A DNA stretch of 64,000 nucleotides from Burkholderiales bacterium (GCA_021732385.1 JAKFVA010000011.1:1-64000), one strand, 5' to 3'. Positions 39,124-49,229 are shown, counted from the stretch's first letter. Numbers and translations are program-made. The notes: generated by a model from the letters alone, not told the origin.

Positions 39124-39897
39124 ATGCAAACCCAGCTTGCCAGCAACACCAGCCCACAGATGCAATACCTCTTGCGCGTGGCCGACACCTGCCTGATCCT
39201 GAGCCAGCGCCTGGGTGAATGGTGCGGCCATGCGCCGGTGCTGGAAGAAGACATTGCGTTGTCCAACATGGCGCTGGACTTGCTGGGCCAGGCGCGTGCG
39301 CTGCTCACGCACGCGGGCCAGCTTGAAGGGCAGGGCAGAGACGAAGATCAACTGGCTTTCTTGCGCGACGAGCATCAATACCTCAACCTCACCCTGGCCG
39401 AGCTGCCGCGCGGGGACTTTGCCTTCACTGTGCTGCGCAATGTGATGCTGGCAACCTGGCTCAAACTGCTGTGGCAGCAACTGCTGGCCTCGTGCGACCC
39501 CGAGGTGGCTGCGATTGCCGCCAAAGCCATCAAGGAAGCGCGCTACCACCAGCAGCACGCGGGTGACTGGGTGCTGCGCCTGGCGGGCGGCACGTTTGAC
39601 TCGCGCCAGCGCACCGAGTCGGCACTGCTGCAGTTGTGGCCCTACACCGCTGAATTATTTGACGCAGACGCCATTGACGTTGCTGCTGCAGCCAGCGCGC
39701 TGGGCCCAAACGTTGCCGACTTGCAAGCGCCCTGGCAAGCCGAGATGAAATCCTTGTTCGATGAAGCCAGTCTTTCAATTCCCAAAACCAGCGCCTTTCG
39801 CAGCAGTGGCAAGCGCGGTCAGCACAGCGAGCACATGGGTTTCATCCTGGCTGAAATGCAGCATTTGCAGCGCGCTTACCCCGGAGGGGTTTGGTGA
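39124..39897 (+). CDS. paaC: Phenylacetyl-CoA epoxidase structural subunit PaaC
   Basis: A 257-residue ferritin-like protein that scaffolds PaaA. Recognised by LRVADTCLILSQRLGEWCGHAPVLEEDIALSNMALDLLG-type family sequence (about residues 15-55) and HSEHMGFILAEMQ near the C-terminus. ATG at 39124 lies 5 nt after the paaB stop. Confidence 0.94.
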   Translation: MQTQLASNTSPQMQYLLRVADTCLILSQRLGEWCGHAPVLEEDIALSNMALDLLGQARALLTHAGQLEGQGRDEDQLAFLRDEHQYLNLTLAELPRGDFAFTVLRNVMLATWLKLLWQQLLASCDPEVAAIAAKAIKEARYHQQHAGDWVLRLAGGTFDSRQRTESALLQLWPYTAELFDADAIDVAAAASALGPNVADLQAPWQAEMKSLFDEASLSIPKTSAFRSSGKRGQHSEHMGFILAEMQHLQRAYPGGVW

Positions 39898-40430
39898 TGC
39901 ACGGGCGGACTGTGGGGATGTGCGGCGCTGAAGTCACTTCAAAAATCGACGCGGCCTGGGCCGTGCTGGCCACCGTGCTGGACCCCGAGGTGCCTGCCGT
40001 GTCGGTGCTTGACCTCGGCATTGTGCGCGATGTGATTTCACATGACGATGGCCTGGAAATCGTGCTCACCCCGACGTACAGCGGCTGCCCCGCCACCGAG
40101 GCGATTGAGCACGATGTTTTGCAGGCCCTTGAAGCAGCTGGCCTGGGCCCGGCACGCGTCAGTTTGCGCCGCGCCCCGGCCTGGACCACCGACTGGATCA
40201 CGCCGCAAGGCCGCGCCAAACTGCTGGCCTACGGCATAGCGCCGCCCGGCCCGCTACAAGCCGGCGAGGTGGCGGTGGTGCGTTTCATGCAGCGCGCTCC
40301 CGCGCTGGCCTGCCCGCGCTGCGCCAGCTTGCAAACTGAGCGTTTGTCGGCTTTTGGCGCAACGGCCTGCAAGGCTCTGTACCGCTGCCTGGCCTGCCGT
40401 GAGCCGTTTGAGCATTTCAAACCCATTTGA
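39897..40430 (+). CDS. paaD: Phenylacetate degradation protein PaaD (iron-sulfur assembly-like)
   Basis: A 177-residue MIP18/DUF59-type protein with DPEVPAVSVLDLGIVRDV and the reactive cysteine in YSGCPATEAIE. A C-terminal zinc-ribbon-like region has CPRC and CLAC pairs. It probably helps mature the iron-sulfur cluster of PaaE or the di-iron center of PaaA. Start taken as the ATG overlapping the paaC stop; GTG at 39894 is an alternative. Confidence 0.92.
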   Translation: MHGRTVGMCGAEVTSKIDAAWAVLATVLDPEVPAVSVLDLGIVRDVISHDDGLEIVLTPTYSGCPATEAIEHDVLQALEAAGLGPARVSLRRAPAWTTDWITPQGRAKLLAYGIAPPGPLQAGEVAVVRFMQRAPALACPRCASLQTERLSAFGATACKALYRCLACREPFEHFKPI

Positions 40431-40441
40431 AGCCGCTGCTC

Positions 40442-41548
40442 ATGACACCCAGTCCCCTGTTCCACCCATTGCGCGTGCGCAGTGTTGAGCCCGACACGGC
40501 CGAGGCGGTGGTGGTTTCGTTTGATGTGCCCGCGCATTTGCGGGCGCTGTTTGGCTTTACCCAGGGCCAGTACCTCACGCTGCGCCAGCACATTGAGGGC
40601 CAGGATTTGCGCCGCTCGTATTCCATTTGCGCGGGCGTGGACGACGGCGAACTGCGCGTGGGCGTGCGCAAGGCAGGGGTGTTTTCCAACTGGATCAACC
40701 AGCAACTGCGGCCAGGCGACACGCTGCAGGTGATGCCGCCACAAGGCCGCTTTTTTGTGCCCACCCAACCGCTGGCAGCGCGGCACTTTCTGGGCATTGC
40801 AGGCGGCAGCGGCATCACGCCGATTTTGTCGATCATGAAGACCCTGCTGGCGCGTGAGCCGCACAGCCGCTTCACGTTGCTGTATGGCAACCGGCAGGTC
40901 CAATCGACCATGTTCAAGGAAGCCATTGAAGACCTGAAAAACCGCTACCTGGCGCGGCTGGTGCTGCACCATGTGTTCTCCGCTGAGCAGACCGACTCGC
41001 CCTTGCACCAGGGCGTGATGAACCGGGAAAAGATTGCCCAATTCCTGCAAGCCGTGGTGCCTGCCGCGGGCATCGACCACGCCTTTATTTGCGGCCCCTA
41101 CCAGATGAACGACGAGGCCGAGGCCGCGCTGCGCTCTGCCGGGGTGCGCGAAGAGCGCATCCACATTGAGCGTTTTGGCATTGCGCCGGTAGCTGTATCA
41201 GCCGCTGCGCCCAATGGCCAAGCCCCGCAAGGGCTGGGGCAGGCCGCCGAGCCGGGCGATGCACTGCAGGCCCGCATCACCATCATTCGCGACGGTTTGC
41301 AGCGCGAGGTGGTGTTCCAAAAAGACCAGGCCAGCATTCTGGATTGCGCCAGCGCGGCAGGCCTGGAGATGCCGTTTTCCTGCACCTCGGGCGTGTGCGG
41401 CACCTGCCGCGCCCGTTTGGTGGAGGGCCAGGTGCGCATGGCGCGCAACTTTGCGCTCGACAAGGCCGAGGTGGCGGCGGGCTTTGTGTTGACCTGCCAG
41501 GCGCATCCGTTGAGTGAGCGGGTGGTGTTGTCCTTTGACGACCGCTAG
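40442..41548 (+). CDS. paaE: Phenylacetyl-CoA epoxidase reductase PaaE
   Basis: A 368-residue electron-transfer subunit. An N-terminal FAD domain has RRSYSICAG, an NAD(P) domain has GIAGGSGITPILSI, and the C-terminal plant-type [2Fe-2S] ferredoxin domain has CTSGVCGTCRARL plus a downstream cysteine. It passes electrons from NADPH to PaaA. A TTG at 40427 could extend the protein by 5 residues. Confidence 0.95.
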   Translation: MTPSPLFHPLRVRSVEPDTAEAVVVSFDVPAHLRALFGFTQGQYLTLRQHIEGQDLRRSYSICAGVDDGELRVGVRKAGVFSNWINQQLRPGDTLQVMPPQGRFFVPTQPLAARHFLGIAGGSGITPILSIMKTLLAREPHSRFTLLYGNRQVQSTMFKEAIEDLKNRYLARLVLHHVFSAEQTDSPLHQGVMNREKIAQFLQAVVPAAGIDHAFICGPYQMNDEAEAALRSAGVREERIHIERFGIAPVAVSAAAPNGQAPQGLGQAAEPGDALQARITIIRDGLQREVVFQKDQASILDCASAAGLEMPFSCTSGVCGTCRARLVEGQVRMARNFALDKAEVAAGFVLTCQAHPLSERVVLSFDDR

Positions 41549-41564
41549 GACTACGGGCACAAAA

Positions 41565-42245
41565 ATGGCACGCACCCGCGACCCCGGCTATGACGACCAG
41601 CGCGAGCGCATCCTGGCGCAGGCGGCGCAATTGTTTGCGCAGCGCGGTTATGCGGGTACGTCCATGAACGAGGTGGCCGAAGCCTGCGGCGTGTCCAAGG
41701 CCACGCTCTACCACTATCTGCGCGACAAGCACGACTTACTGGTGCAAATTGCCGAGGGCCATGTGTCGCGGCTGGAAGTGATTGCCCATGAAGTAGAGCA
41801 GCAATACGCCGAGCCCAAGGCACGCTTGCGTGAGCTGATTACGCGCTTTATGCAGGAATACACCGTGGCGCAAAACGCCCAGCGGGTGTTAACTGAAGAC
41901 GTGCGTTTTTTGAATGAGCAGGACCGTGAGCGCATCCTGGGCGGTGAGCGCCGTGTGGTGGCCGCCTTTGCCCGGGCCATCGTGCAGCTGCGCGGCCACA
42001 GCGCTGAAAAAACCGGCTCGCAAGCGCCTGAGCATGGCAAAGCCCCGCCGCAGGCACTGGGGGTGCCGCTGACCATGCTGCTGTTTGGCATGATGAACTG
42101 GATGTTCACCTGGCTCAAGCCCGATGGCGTGCTCACCTACACCAATATGGCGCCGGTGGTGAGCGACTTGTTTTTTGACGGTGTACTGGCGGTGCACTAC
42201 CCGCCCGATACACTCCCGCCCCAAGAAGTGCTTTCCCAACCATAA
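41565..42245 (+). CDS. paaR: TetR-family regulator, probable PaaR
   Basis: A 226-residue TetR regulator. The HTH is at about residues 10-55 (RGYAGTSMNEVAEACGVSKATLYHYLRDKHDLL). The C-terminal ligand domain is unassigned. It lies at the end of the paa gene run and before a solute importer, and a TetR-style operator overlaps the paa promoter, so it is likely the repressor of this cluster. The named role is an inference from context. Confidence 0.82.
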   Translation: MARTRDPGYDDQRERILAQAAQLFAQRGYAGTSMNEVAEACGVSKATLYHYLRDKHDLLVQIAEGHVSRLEVIAHEVEQQYAEPKARLRELITRFMQEYTVAQNAQRVLTEDVRFLNEQDRERILGGERRVVAAFARAIVQLRGHSAEKTGSQAPEHGKAPPQALGVPLTMLLFGMMNWMFTWLKPDGVLTYTNMAPVVSDLFFDGVLAVHYPPDTLPPQEVLSQP

Positions 42246-42264
42246 AACCCAGGAGACCATCACC

Positions 42265-43410
42265 ATGAAACGACCTTTCAAACTGCTGCTGCTCAGCGCC
42301 TTGCTGGCAGCACAAACCGCATTTGCCGACATCAATGTGGGCGTGACGGTGTCCACCACAGGGCCTGCCGCCTCACTGGGCATCCCGGAGAAAAATACGG
42401 TGTCACTGATGCCCGCCGTGATTGGAGGCCAGAAGGTCAACTACATCGTGCTTGATGATGCGTCGGACACCACCGCTGCTGTTACGAATGCACGCAAGCT
42501 GATTGCCGAAAACAAGGTCGATGTAATTCTGGGCTCCACCACCAGCCCCAATTCGCTGGCCATGATTGATGCGGTGGCTGAGGCGCAAACGCCCATGATC
42601 TCGATAGCTGCCAGCGCCCGTATTGTGGAGCCGGTGGATGCCAAGAAGCGCTGGGTTTTCAAGACCCCGCAAAACGACATCATGATGTCGCTGGCCATCA
42701 TCTCGCACATGGCTGACAAGGGCATCAAGACTGTGGGTTTCATTGGCTTTGCCGATGCTTACGGCGAGGGCTGGTTCAATGAATTCAGCAAGGCAGCGGG
42801 TTTGAAAGGCGTGCAAATTGTGGCCAATGAGCGCTACAGCCGCGCCGACACATCGGTAACAGGCCAGGTGCTAAAAATTGTCGCTGCCAAACCTGAGGCC
42901 GTGCTGATTGCCGGTTCTGGTACGCCCGCTGTATTGCCACAAAAAGCCCTTAAAGAGCGCGGCTACAGTGGCTTGATTTACCAAACCCACGGAGTGGCCA
43001 ATAACGACTTTTTGCGCGTTGGCGGTAAAGACGTTGAAGGCACTTTCCTGCCCGCAGGCCCGGTGCTGGTGGCTGCGCAACTGCCCGCCAACCACCCTCT
43101 GAAGAAATCCGCGCTCGAGTACGTGGCCAAATATGAGGCCGCTTTTGGCAAGGGCTCGATTTCGACCTTTGGTGCGCATGCCTGGGATGCGGGATTGTTG
43201 ATGTCCACGGCCGCCACGCAGGCTTTGAAAAAGGCCAAGCCCGGCACGCCCGAATTTCGCGCCGCCATGCGCGATGCACTGGAAGGCATCAAAGAGTTAT
43301 CGGGCGCGCACGGCGTGTTCAACATGTCGCCCACGGACCACCTGGGTCTGGACCAGCGCGCCCGCGTGATGGTCAAGATTGAAGGCGGCGCCTGGAAGTA
43401 CCAGCCTTGA
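42265..43410 (+). CDS. ABC transporter substrate-binding protein, possibly for aromatic acids
   Basis: A 381-residue periplasmic binding protein of the LivJ/LivK type with signal peptide (ends AAQTAFA). The mature start is DINVGVTVSTTGPAASLG, followed by LDDASDTTAAVTNARKL. AGGAG precedes the ATG. It leads the livH-livMG-livF importer genes. Because it follows paaR, phenylacetate or a related aromatic acid is a fair guess for the ligand, not shown by sequence. Confidence 0.9.
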   Translation: MKRPFKLLLLSALLAAQTAFADINVGVTVSTTGPAASLGIPEKNTVSLMPAVIGGQKVNYIVLDDASDTTAAVTNARKLIAENKVDVILGSTTSPNSLAMIDAVAEAQTPMISIAASARIVEPVDAKKRWVFKTPQNDIMMSLAIISHMADKGIKTVGFIGFADAYGEGWFNEFSKAAGLKGVQIVANERYSRADTSVTGQVLKIVAAKPEAVLIAGSGTPAVLPQKALKERGYSGLIYQTHGVANNDFLRVGGKDVEGTFLPAGPVLVAAQLPANHPLKKSALEYVAKYEAAFGKGSISTFGAHAWDAGLLMSTAATQALKKAKPGTPEFRAAMRDALEGIKELSGAHGVFNMSPTDHLGLDQRARVMVKIEGGAWKYQP

Positions 43411-43484
43411 GACGTGTCTGACCCCGCCCCCCGTGTTTTACCGCCATCTGCTGCGCAGCGCAGCTCTGCGCCACATCTGCCGAC

Positions 43485-44513
43485 ATGAACCTTGAAATTG
43501 CTTTGCTGCTTTTGCAGGACGGGCTGGTCAACGGTGCCATTTACGCCCTGATGGCGCTGGCGTTGGTGCTGGTGTTCTCGGTGACCCGGGTTATTTTTAT
43601 TGCGCAGGGCGAGTTTGTGGTGTTTGGTGCGCTCACTCTGGTGGCGCTGCAAACCGGCAAAACGCCAGCCACGCTGTGGTTGCTGTTGGCGCTTTCTCTA
43701 GCCTGCCTGGTAGTGGAAGCTTGGCGCTGGCAGCGCGGCGGCTTGGTGGACTGGCGTTCCGCCCTGGTCTGGGCGGCGCTGCTACCAGCGCTGGCCCTGC
43801 TGTTCACGCTTTTTGTCCGGCCTGCAAGCTTGCTGGCGCAAGCAGCAATCAGCCTGCTCATCGTGACGCCGCTGGGGCCGCTACTTTACCGGCTGGCTTA
43901 CCGCCCACTGCAAGACGCCACGGTATTGGTGTTGTTGATTGTGTCGGTCGCCCTGCATGGCGTGCTGGTGGGACTGGGGTTGCTGTTTTTTGGTGCCGAG
44001 GGTTCGCGCACCCCTGCTTTTTCAGGGGCGCAGTTCAATTGGGCCGGCATTCCTGTTAGCGGCCAGTCGCTGGTGGTGGTGGGCACAGCCGCTTGCCTGG
44101 TAGTGGCCTTGTATGTGTTTTTTGAACGCTCCATGGTGGGCAAAGCCTTGCGCGCCACCGCCATGAACCGCATAGGCGCTCGACTCATGGGCATACCGCC
44201 TGCGCTGGCGGGCGACCTAAGCTTTGGCCTGGCAGCTTTGATTGGCGCGGTTTCGGGACTGCTGATTGCGCCTATCACCACCGTGTACTACGACACCGGG
44301 TTTTTGATTGGTCTCAAAGGCTTCGTGGCCGCCATCATTGGCGCGCTGGCCAGCTACCCGCTGGCTTTGGGTGGTGCCCTGCTAGTGGGTTTGCTGGAGG
44401 CGTTTTCCTCGTTCTGGGCCAGTGCCTACAAGGAGGTGATTGTTTTCACCCTCATCATTCCGGTGTTGTGGTGGCGCTCGCTGCACAGCCACCCGGTGGA
44501 GGACGAGGAATGA
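43485..44513 (+). CDS. livH: Branched-chain-type ABC permease LivH
   Basis: A 342-residue membrane permease of the LivH family. The N-terminus [20 protein letters not shown] and the [24 protein letters not shown] region are typical. About eight to nine hydrophobic segments. The stop overlaps the start of the following gene by 4 nt. Confidence 0.93.
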   Translation: MNLEIALLLLQDGLVNGAIYALMALALVLVFSVTRVIFIAQGEFVVFGALTLVALQTGKTPATLWLLLALSLACLVVEAWRWQRGGLVDWRSALVWAALLPALALLFTLFVRPASLLAQAAISLLIVTPLGPLLYRLAYRPLQDATVLVLLIVSVALHGVLVGLGLLFFGAEGSRTPAFSGAQFNWAGIPVSGQSLVVVGTAACLVVALYVFFERSMVGKALRATAMNRIGARLMGIPPALAGDLSFGLAALIGAVSGLLIAPITTVYYDTGFLIGLKGFVAAIIGALASYPLALGGALLVGLLEAFSSFWASAYKEVIVFTLIIPVLWWRSLHSHPVEDEE

Positions 44514-46363
44514 GCGCGCGCTGGTTCGGTTTGGCGGCTGTAGCCCTGCTGGCTTTGGCCTGGGGAGTTTTGCCTGCCTTCAGCATCACGCTGTTGGCCA
44601 ATATAGGCCTGTACACGATGGTGGCGCTGGGTTTGGTGCTGCTTACGGGTGTGGGGGGCATGACCTCGTTTGGACAAGCTGCGTTTGTGGGAATTGGGGC
44701 GTATGCCACTGCCTGGGTCTGCACCATGCCGTGGGTGGCTGCTGGCCTGGGCCTGGCTTTTGATTCGGCGTGGCTGCCCTGGTTGGGGCTGGCGCTGGGA
44801 CTGCTGTGCACTACAGCGCTGGCCTGGCTGCTGGGGAGCGTTACGGTGCGGCTGTCGGGCCACTATTTGCCGCTGGGCACAATTGCCTGGGGTTTGTCGC
44901 TTTATTTCTTGTTTGGCAACCTGGGGTTTTTAGGCGGTCACACCGGCATCACGGGCTTGCCTGCTTTGCAATTTGCTACCTGGCAATTGAGCACGGCACG
45001 AGAACTGGGTGTGTTGATCTGGGCGCTGGTGCTGCTGGCTATTGTGGCGCTGCACAATCTGCTTGACTCGCGCCCGGGCCGGGCATTACGCGCGCTCAAA
45101 TCCGGCCGCATCATGGCCGAATCCATGGGTGTTGACACCGCGCGCAACCGCTTGCAAGTGTTTGTTCTTGCGGCGCTGCTGGCTGCATTGTCTGGTTGGC
45201 TTTACGCGCACTTGCAACGCTTTGTGAACCCGACCCCGTTCAACTTGAACATTGGCATTGAATACCTGTTCATGGCAGTGGTCGGCGGTGTCGGGCATTT
45301 GTGGGGTGCGGTGCTTGGCGCGGCGCTCATCACGCTAATGAAACATTACCTGCAAGACCTGTTGCCCGCTTTGCTGGGAGCGAGCGGCAATTTTGAGGTA
45401 ATTGTGTTTGGCCTGCTGATGCTTTTGGTGTTGCAGCGTTTCCCACAAGGTGTGTGGCCGCTGCTGGTGCAGTTGGCCAGCCATTGGGTAAAAGCACCTG
45501 TGCCCACAGTGGCGCAAGCCACGCCTGGGTTGCCGCAGCGCTTGCTGCCCGCACCTGGCAGCGTGGTGCTGCAGGCTCAGGGCATCAGCAAGCACTTTGG
45601 CGGGCTGGTAGCCAACAACGAAGTAGGCCTGGATTTGAAGGCCGGTGAAATCCACGCCCTGATTGGCCCCAATGGTGCAGGCAAGAGCACGTTCTTTAAT
45701 ATTGTGTCGGGCGTGGACAGCCCCAGCGCTGGTCGGGTCACCCTGGTCGGTCATGACATGAGCGGCCAGCCCGCACGCGCCTTTGCGCAGCGCGGCTTGG
45801 GCCGCACCTTTCAGCATGTGCGGCTGCTGGGCACGCGCAGCGTGCTGGAGAACGTGGCGCTGGGTGCCCACCTGTGCGGCCAACGCGGCTGGCTGGCGGC
45901 CATGCTGCGCTTGGACCGCGCGCAAGAAGCCGCACTGCTGGCGCAGGCGCGGGCACAGATTGCGCGCTGCGGTTTAAGCGAGCACAGCAGCAAACCCGCA
46001 AGCTCATTGGCGCTGGGCCAGCAGCGGCTGGTGGAGATTGCGCGTGCCCTTGCGGGACAGCCCAGTGTGCTGCTGCTTGATGAGCCTGCGGCGGGCTTGC
46101 GTCATCTGGAAAAGCAGGCGCTGGCCGCCTTGCTGGCCGATCTGGCAGCTGGCGGCGTAGCCATCTTGCTGGTAGAGCACGACATGGAATTTGTCATGAA
46201 CCTGGCGCAGCGCGTCACGGTGCTGGAGTTTGGCCAAGTAATTGCGCGCGGCACGCCGGCTCAGGTGCAGGCCAATCCGCGCGTGCGAGAGGCGTATCTG
46301 GGGGGCGGCGAACTTGCCGCCACGGAAATTGAAGCGGTGGCGCTAGAAGGGCAGGCCGCATGA
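44510..46363 (+). CDS. Fused LivM permease and LivG ATPase
   Basis: A 617-residue protein joining two usually separate subunits. Residues about 1-310 are a LivM-type permease ([22 protein letters not shown], then multiple membrane segments). Residues about 355-600 are a LivG-type ATPase with Walker [10 protein letters not shown] near residue 386, signature [15 protein letters not shown] and Walker [12 protein letters not shown]. No frameshift is seen at the junction. Fusions of this kind are known in some betaproteobacteria. Confidence 0.92.
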   Translation: MSARWFGLAAVALLALAWGVLPAFSITLLANIGLYTMVALGLVLLTGVGGMTSFGQAAFVGIGAYATAWVCTMPWVAAGLGLAFDSAWLPWLGLALGLLCTTALAWLLGSVTVRLSGHYLPLGTIAWGLSLYFLFGNLGFLGGHTGITGLPALQFATWQLSTARELGVLIWALVLLAIVALHNLLDSRPGRALRALKSGRIMAESMGVDTARNRLQVFVLAALLAALSGWLYAHLQRFVNPTPFNLNIGIEYLFMAVVGGVGHLWGAVLGAALITLMKHYLQDLLPALLGASGNFEVIVFGLLMLLVLQRFPQGVWPLLVQLASHWVKAPVPTVAQATPGLPQRLLPAPGSVVLQAQGISKHFGGLVANNEVGLDLKAGEIHALIGPNGAGKSTFFNIVSGVDSPSAGRVTLVGHDMSGQPARAFAQRGLGRTFQHVRLLGTRSVLENVALGAHLCGQRGWLAAMLRLDRAQEAALLAQARAQIARCGLSEHSSKPASSLALGQQRLVEIARALAGQPSVLLLDEPAAGLRHLEKQALAALLADLAAGGVAILLVEHDMEFVMNLAQRVTVLEFGQVIARGTPAQVQANPRVREAYLGGGELAATEIEAVALEGQAA

Positions 46364-47145
46364 AACCACTGCTCAGCCTGGAGGGATTTTGCGTGGCACA
46401 TGGGGCAGCGCAGGTGGTGCACGAGGTGAACCTCGCAGTCAACCCCGGCGAGATTGTCACGGTGATCGGCCCCAACGGCGCTGGCAAGACCAGCCTGCTG
46501 TGCGCTGTGATGGGCTTGCTGCCTTCACGCGGTGCGCTGCATCTGAATGACGAGCCCATCGCCCGCCCCTCGGTGGAAGCCATGGTGGCTCGCGGTGTGG
46601 GACTGGTTCCCGAGAAGCGCGAGCTGTTTGCCGAGATGCCGGTGCAAGACAACCTGCTGCTGGGCGGTTTTGCGCGCTGGCGGCGCGGCCAGCGTGATCA
46701 GCATGCATGTATGGACGAGGTGTTTGGCATCTTCCCGCGCCTGGCCGAGCGGCGCAACCAACTGGCGGCTACGCTGTCGGGCGGGGAACGCCAGATGCTG
46801 GCGATTGGCCGCGCACTGATGGCCCGGCCACGCCTGCTTTTGCTGGATGAACCCTCTTTGGGCCTGGCCCCGCTGCTGGTGCGAGAGGTCTTGCGGGTGG
46901 TGGCCGGTTTGCGAGAGCAGGGTTTGTCGGTGCTGCTGGTCGAGCAAAACGCGCGCGCCGCCCTGCAAGTAGCCGACAGGGCTTACGTGCTGGAAACTGG
47001 CGCGGTGGCTTTGCAGGGCACTGCAAGCGAGCTGCTGCACGATCCGCGGATTGTGCAAACGTATCTGGGAATGGGTGAAGCGCGGCGTGAGTTGGATTCG
47101 TCTTTGGTGAACCAGAAACGACAAACCCCGCAAAGCGGGGTTTAG
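46360..47145 (+). CDS. livF: Branched-chain-type ABC ATPase LivF
   Basis: A 261-residue ATPase with Walker A GPNGAGKTS, signature LSGGERQMLAIGRALM and Walker B LLLDEPSLGL. The start overlaps the livMG stop by 4 nt. The last codons form one arm of a terminator stem, giving an unusual tail (QTPQSGV). Confidence 0.94.
   Translation: MKPLLSLEGFCVAHGAAQVVHEVNLAVNPGEIVTVIGPNGAGKTSLLCAVMGLLPSRGALHLNDEPIARPSVEAMVARGVGLVPEKRELFAEMPVQDNLLLGGFARWRRGQRDQHACMDEVFGIFPRLAERRNQLAATLSGGERQMLAIGRALMARPRLLLLDEPSLGLAPLLVREVLRVVAGLREQGLSVLLVEQNARAALQVADRAYVLETGAVALQGTASELLHDPRIVQTYLGMGEARRELDSSLVNQKRQTPQSGV
47123..47143. terminator. Bidirectional terminator overlapping the end of livF
   Basis: AAACCCCGC (47123-47131) and GCGGGGTTT (47135-47143) form a 9-bp stem with loop AAA. 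It ends within the livF stop region and faces the convergent tRNA-Ser gene, so it can serve both. Confidence 0.8.
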
Positions 47146-47151
47146 CGTTAC

Positions 47152-47241
47152 TGGCGGAGAAGGCGGGATTCGAACCCGCGGAGGGTTTTACCCCTCGCAC
47201 GCTTTCCAGGCGTGTGACTTAAACCGCTCATCCACCTCTCC
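47152..47241 (-). tRNA. tRNA-Ser(GGA)
   Basis: A 90-nt class II tRNA on the minus strand. The acceptor 5' arm is GGAGAGG, the anticodon loop is CTGGAAA with anticodon GGA, and the T arm contains GGTTCGAATCC. A long variable arm is present and CCA is encoded at the 3' end. It reads UCC and UCU serine codons. Confidence 0.97.
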
Positions 47242-47283
47242 AGCAGCCGCAGATTGTATCAGCGCAAGTCGCTCAAAAAGCCT

Positions 47284-47661
47284 TCAGCGAGCGGCGGACG
47301 CAGGGCACCATGCGTGGCTTTGCAATTGCGCCAGGCTGACCCATTGCAAAGCCTTTTCGTGGGTACACTCCAGCACCACGGGCGGGGCAACGCCTGCGGC
47401 TAGCGCCTCGCTCCAGCGCAGGGCGCACAAGCACCAGCGGTCACCGGGCTTGAGGCCGGCAAAGCGCCATTCGGGGTGTGGCGTCATTAAATCGTTGCCA
47501 CGCTCCAGGGAGTACAGCAGGAATTCTTGCGTGACACGGGCGCACACCACATGCGAGCCGCGGTCGGACTCATCGGTTTCGCAGCAGCCATCACGGAAAT
47601 AACCCGTGAGCGGGTCAAAGGAGCAGGCTTGCAGTTCGGTGCCTAAAACGTTGCGGCTCAT
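47284..47661 (-). CDS. DUF2237 family protein
   Basis: A 125-residue protein matching DUF2237. The signature segments are NVLGTELQACSFDPLTGYFRDG, SHVVCARVTQEFL and GLKPGDRWCLCALRW. Several conserved cysteines suggest metal binding or redox use, but the function is not known. It stands alone between tRNA-Ser and the SPFH gene. Confidence 0.9.
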   Translation of the reverse strand: MSRNVLGTELQACSFDPLTGYFRDGCCETDESDRGSHVVCARVTQEFLLYSLERGNDLMTPHPEWRFAGLKPGDRWCLCALRWSEALAAGVAPPVVLECTHEKALQWVSLAQLQSHAWCPASAAR

Positions 47662-47697
47662 AAATTAATAACAAAGGTCATGGCAGGATCAAGTCAA

Positions 47698-48618
47698 TCA
47701 GGCCTTGGGGGTGGCTTGCACCATCTTCATGGCAGAAGCAATCAGGGTGGAGACCTCGCTCATGTTGCTGGGCACGATCAAGGTGGTGGTGGCATCAGCA
47801 GCCACTTTGGAGTACGCGTCCATGGCCCGCTCTGCCACTTTTAAATTAACCGCCAGTGCGCCACCGGGGCGCTCAATGGCCTGGGCAATGTAGGCAATCG
47901 CCTTGGCTGTGGCCTCGGCCACTGTAGCAATGGCTGCTGCCTCGCCTTCGGCCTGGTTGATGGCCGCCTGCTTGTCGCCCTCAGAGCGGGCAATGGATGC
48001 CTCGCGCTCGCCAGTGGCAATGTTGATCTGCTCCTGGCGGCGGCCCTCTGAGGCGGCAATCAAGGCGCGTTTTTCGCGCTCAGCGGTAATCTGCTGCTGC
48101 ATGGCGTGCAGGATTTCTTTGGGCGGCGTCAGGTCCTTGATTTCATAGCGCAGCACCTTGACGCCCCAGTTCAGCGCGGCCTCGTCAATGGCGGTCACCA
48201 CAGAGTGGTTGATGGTGGCGCGCTCTTCAAAGGTTTTGTCGAGTTCCAGCTTGCCAATCACCGAGCGCAACGTGGTTTGTGCCAGTTGCGTAATGGCAAT
48301 GATGTAGTTTGATGAGCCGTAGCTGGCGCGCATCGGGTCGGTGACCTGAAAGTACAGGATGCCGTCCACCTGCAACTGCGTGTTGTCCTTGGTGATGCAA
48401 ACCTGGCTGGGTACATCCAGCGCAATTTCTTTCAGCGAATGCTTGTAGGCCACGCGGTCCACAAATGGCACCAGAAAATTTAGCCCAGGGCTGAGCGTGG
48501 CGTTGAATTTGCCCAAGCGCTCGACCACCCAGGCGTTTTGCTGCGGCACCACCTTGAGCGAGCGCACAATAAAAATCACGGCGACGACAAGAAAAACCAG
48601 GGCGATAGGCGTTTGCAT
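47698..48618 (-). CDS. SPFH-domain membrane protein (QmcA/paraslipin type)
   Basis: About 306 residues with one N-terminal membrane segment (QTPIALVFLVVAVIFIV) followed by an SPFH domain (VVPQQNAWVVERLGKF, KDNTQLQVDGILYFQVTD) and an Ala/Glu-rich coiled coil (residues about 190-250). It forms oligomeric membrane microdomain assemblies linked to protease regulation. Pairs with the NfeD gene 34 nt upstream. Confidence 0.93.
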   Translation of the reverse strand: MQTPIALVFLVVAVIFIVRSLKVVPQQNAWVVERLGKFNATLSPGLNFLVPFVDRVAYKHSLKEIALDVPSQVCITKDNTQLQVDGILYFQVTDPMRASYGSSNYIIAITQLAQTTLRSVIGKLELDKTFEERATINHSVVTAIDEAALNWGVKVLRYEIKDLTPPKEILHAMQQQITAEREKRALIAASEGRRQEQINIATGEREASIARSEGDKQAAINQAEGEAAAIATVAEATAKAIAYIAQAIERPGGALAVNLKVAERAMDAYSKVAADATTTLIVPSNMSEVSTLIASAMKMVQATPKA

Positions 48619-48652
48619 AATGCGCTTTCTGAGTAAATTGGTTTTCAGTATG

Positions 48653-49078
48653 TCAGAGCGGTTTGACAATCAGGTGGTGGCCACGCACCTCCACAATGGT
48701 GTGGCTACCCGGTGCAGCCGCAGCGCCTTCAGCCAGCTCTACCCGCCAAATGGCGCCGCGGTAGCTCACATTGGCCTTGCCTTCGGCTTCCCATTGCGTC
48801 ACCTGCACCGTCTCGCCAATATCCATGTTGACGTTTTTATCCATTGCTGCACCTGGCGCCTTGGGCTCCTGCCTGCGCTTGAGGTACCACAGCACCACGG
48901 CCGCGCTGCCTAATACGCCCGCCACCACCAGCTGAAGGCTAAAGCCAGCGCCCAGATGCGCAGCCAGCGCGCCACCCACCATACCCAGAGCCAACATAAG
49001 CAGATAAAAAGTCCCCGTAGCCAGCTCCAGGCCCACCAGTGCGGCAGCCATTAGCCACCATACGCTTGCTTCACTCAT
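48653..49078 (-). CDS. NfeD-like membrane protein
   Basis: A 141-residue protein: two or three hydrophobic N-terminal segments followed by a C-terminal OB-fold (GETVQVTQWEAEGKANVSYRG). Short NfeD proteins pair with SPFH proteins, as here. Start at 49078 (MSEASVWW) fits the first membrane segment; an upstream ATG at 49108 is possible. Confidence 0.9.
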   Translation of the reverse strand: MSEASVWWLMAAALVGLELATGTFYLLMLALGMVGGALAAHLGAGFSLQLVVAGVLGSAAVVLWYLKRRQEPKAPGAAMDKNVNMDIGETVQVTQWEAEGKANVSYRGAIWRVELAEGAAAAPGSHTIVEVRGHHLIVKPL

Positions 49079-49229
49079 TTGATGCCCCCCGTGTTTGCAA
49101 CACCACATTCTGTGGGGAAAACGCCGCCCCTGCGGCTTGTGGCGGATTGATTCTGCGTTTATTTACTTACACTCGCAAAGCCCTCAAAATCCGCTGACTC
49201 CCTAGCCCCCCGTTATTGCCAGGCCTGCT

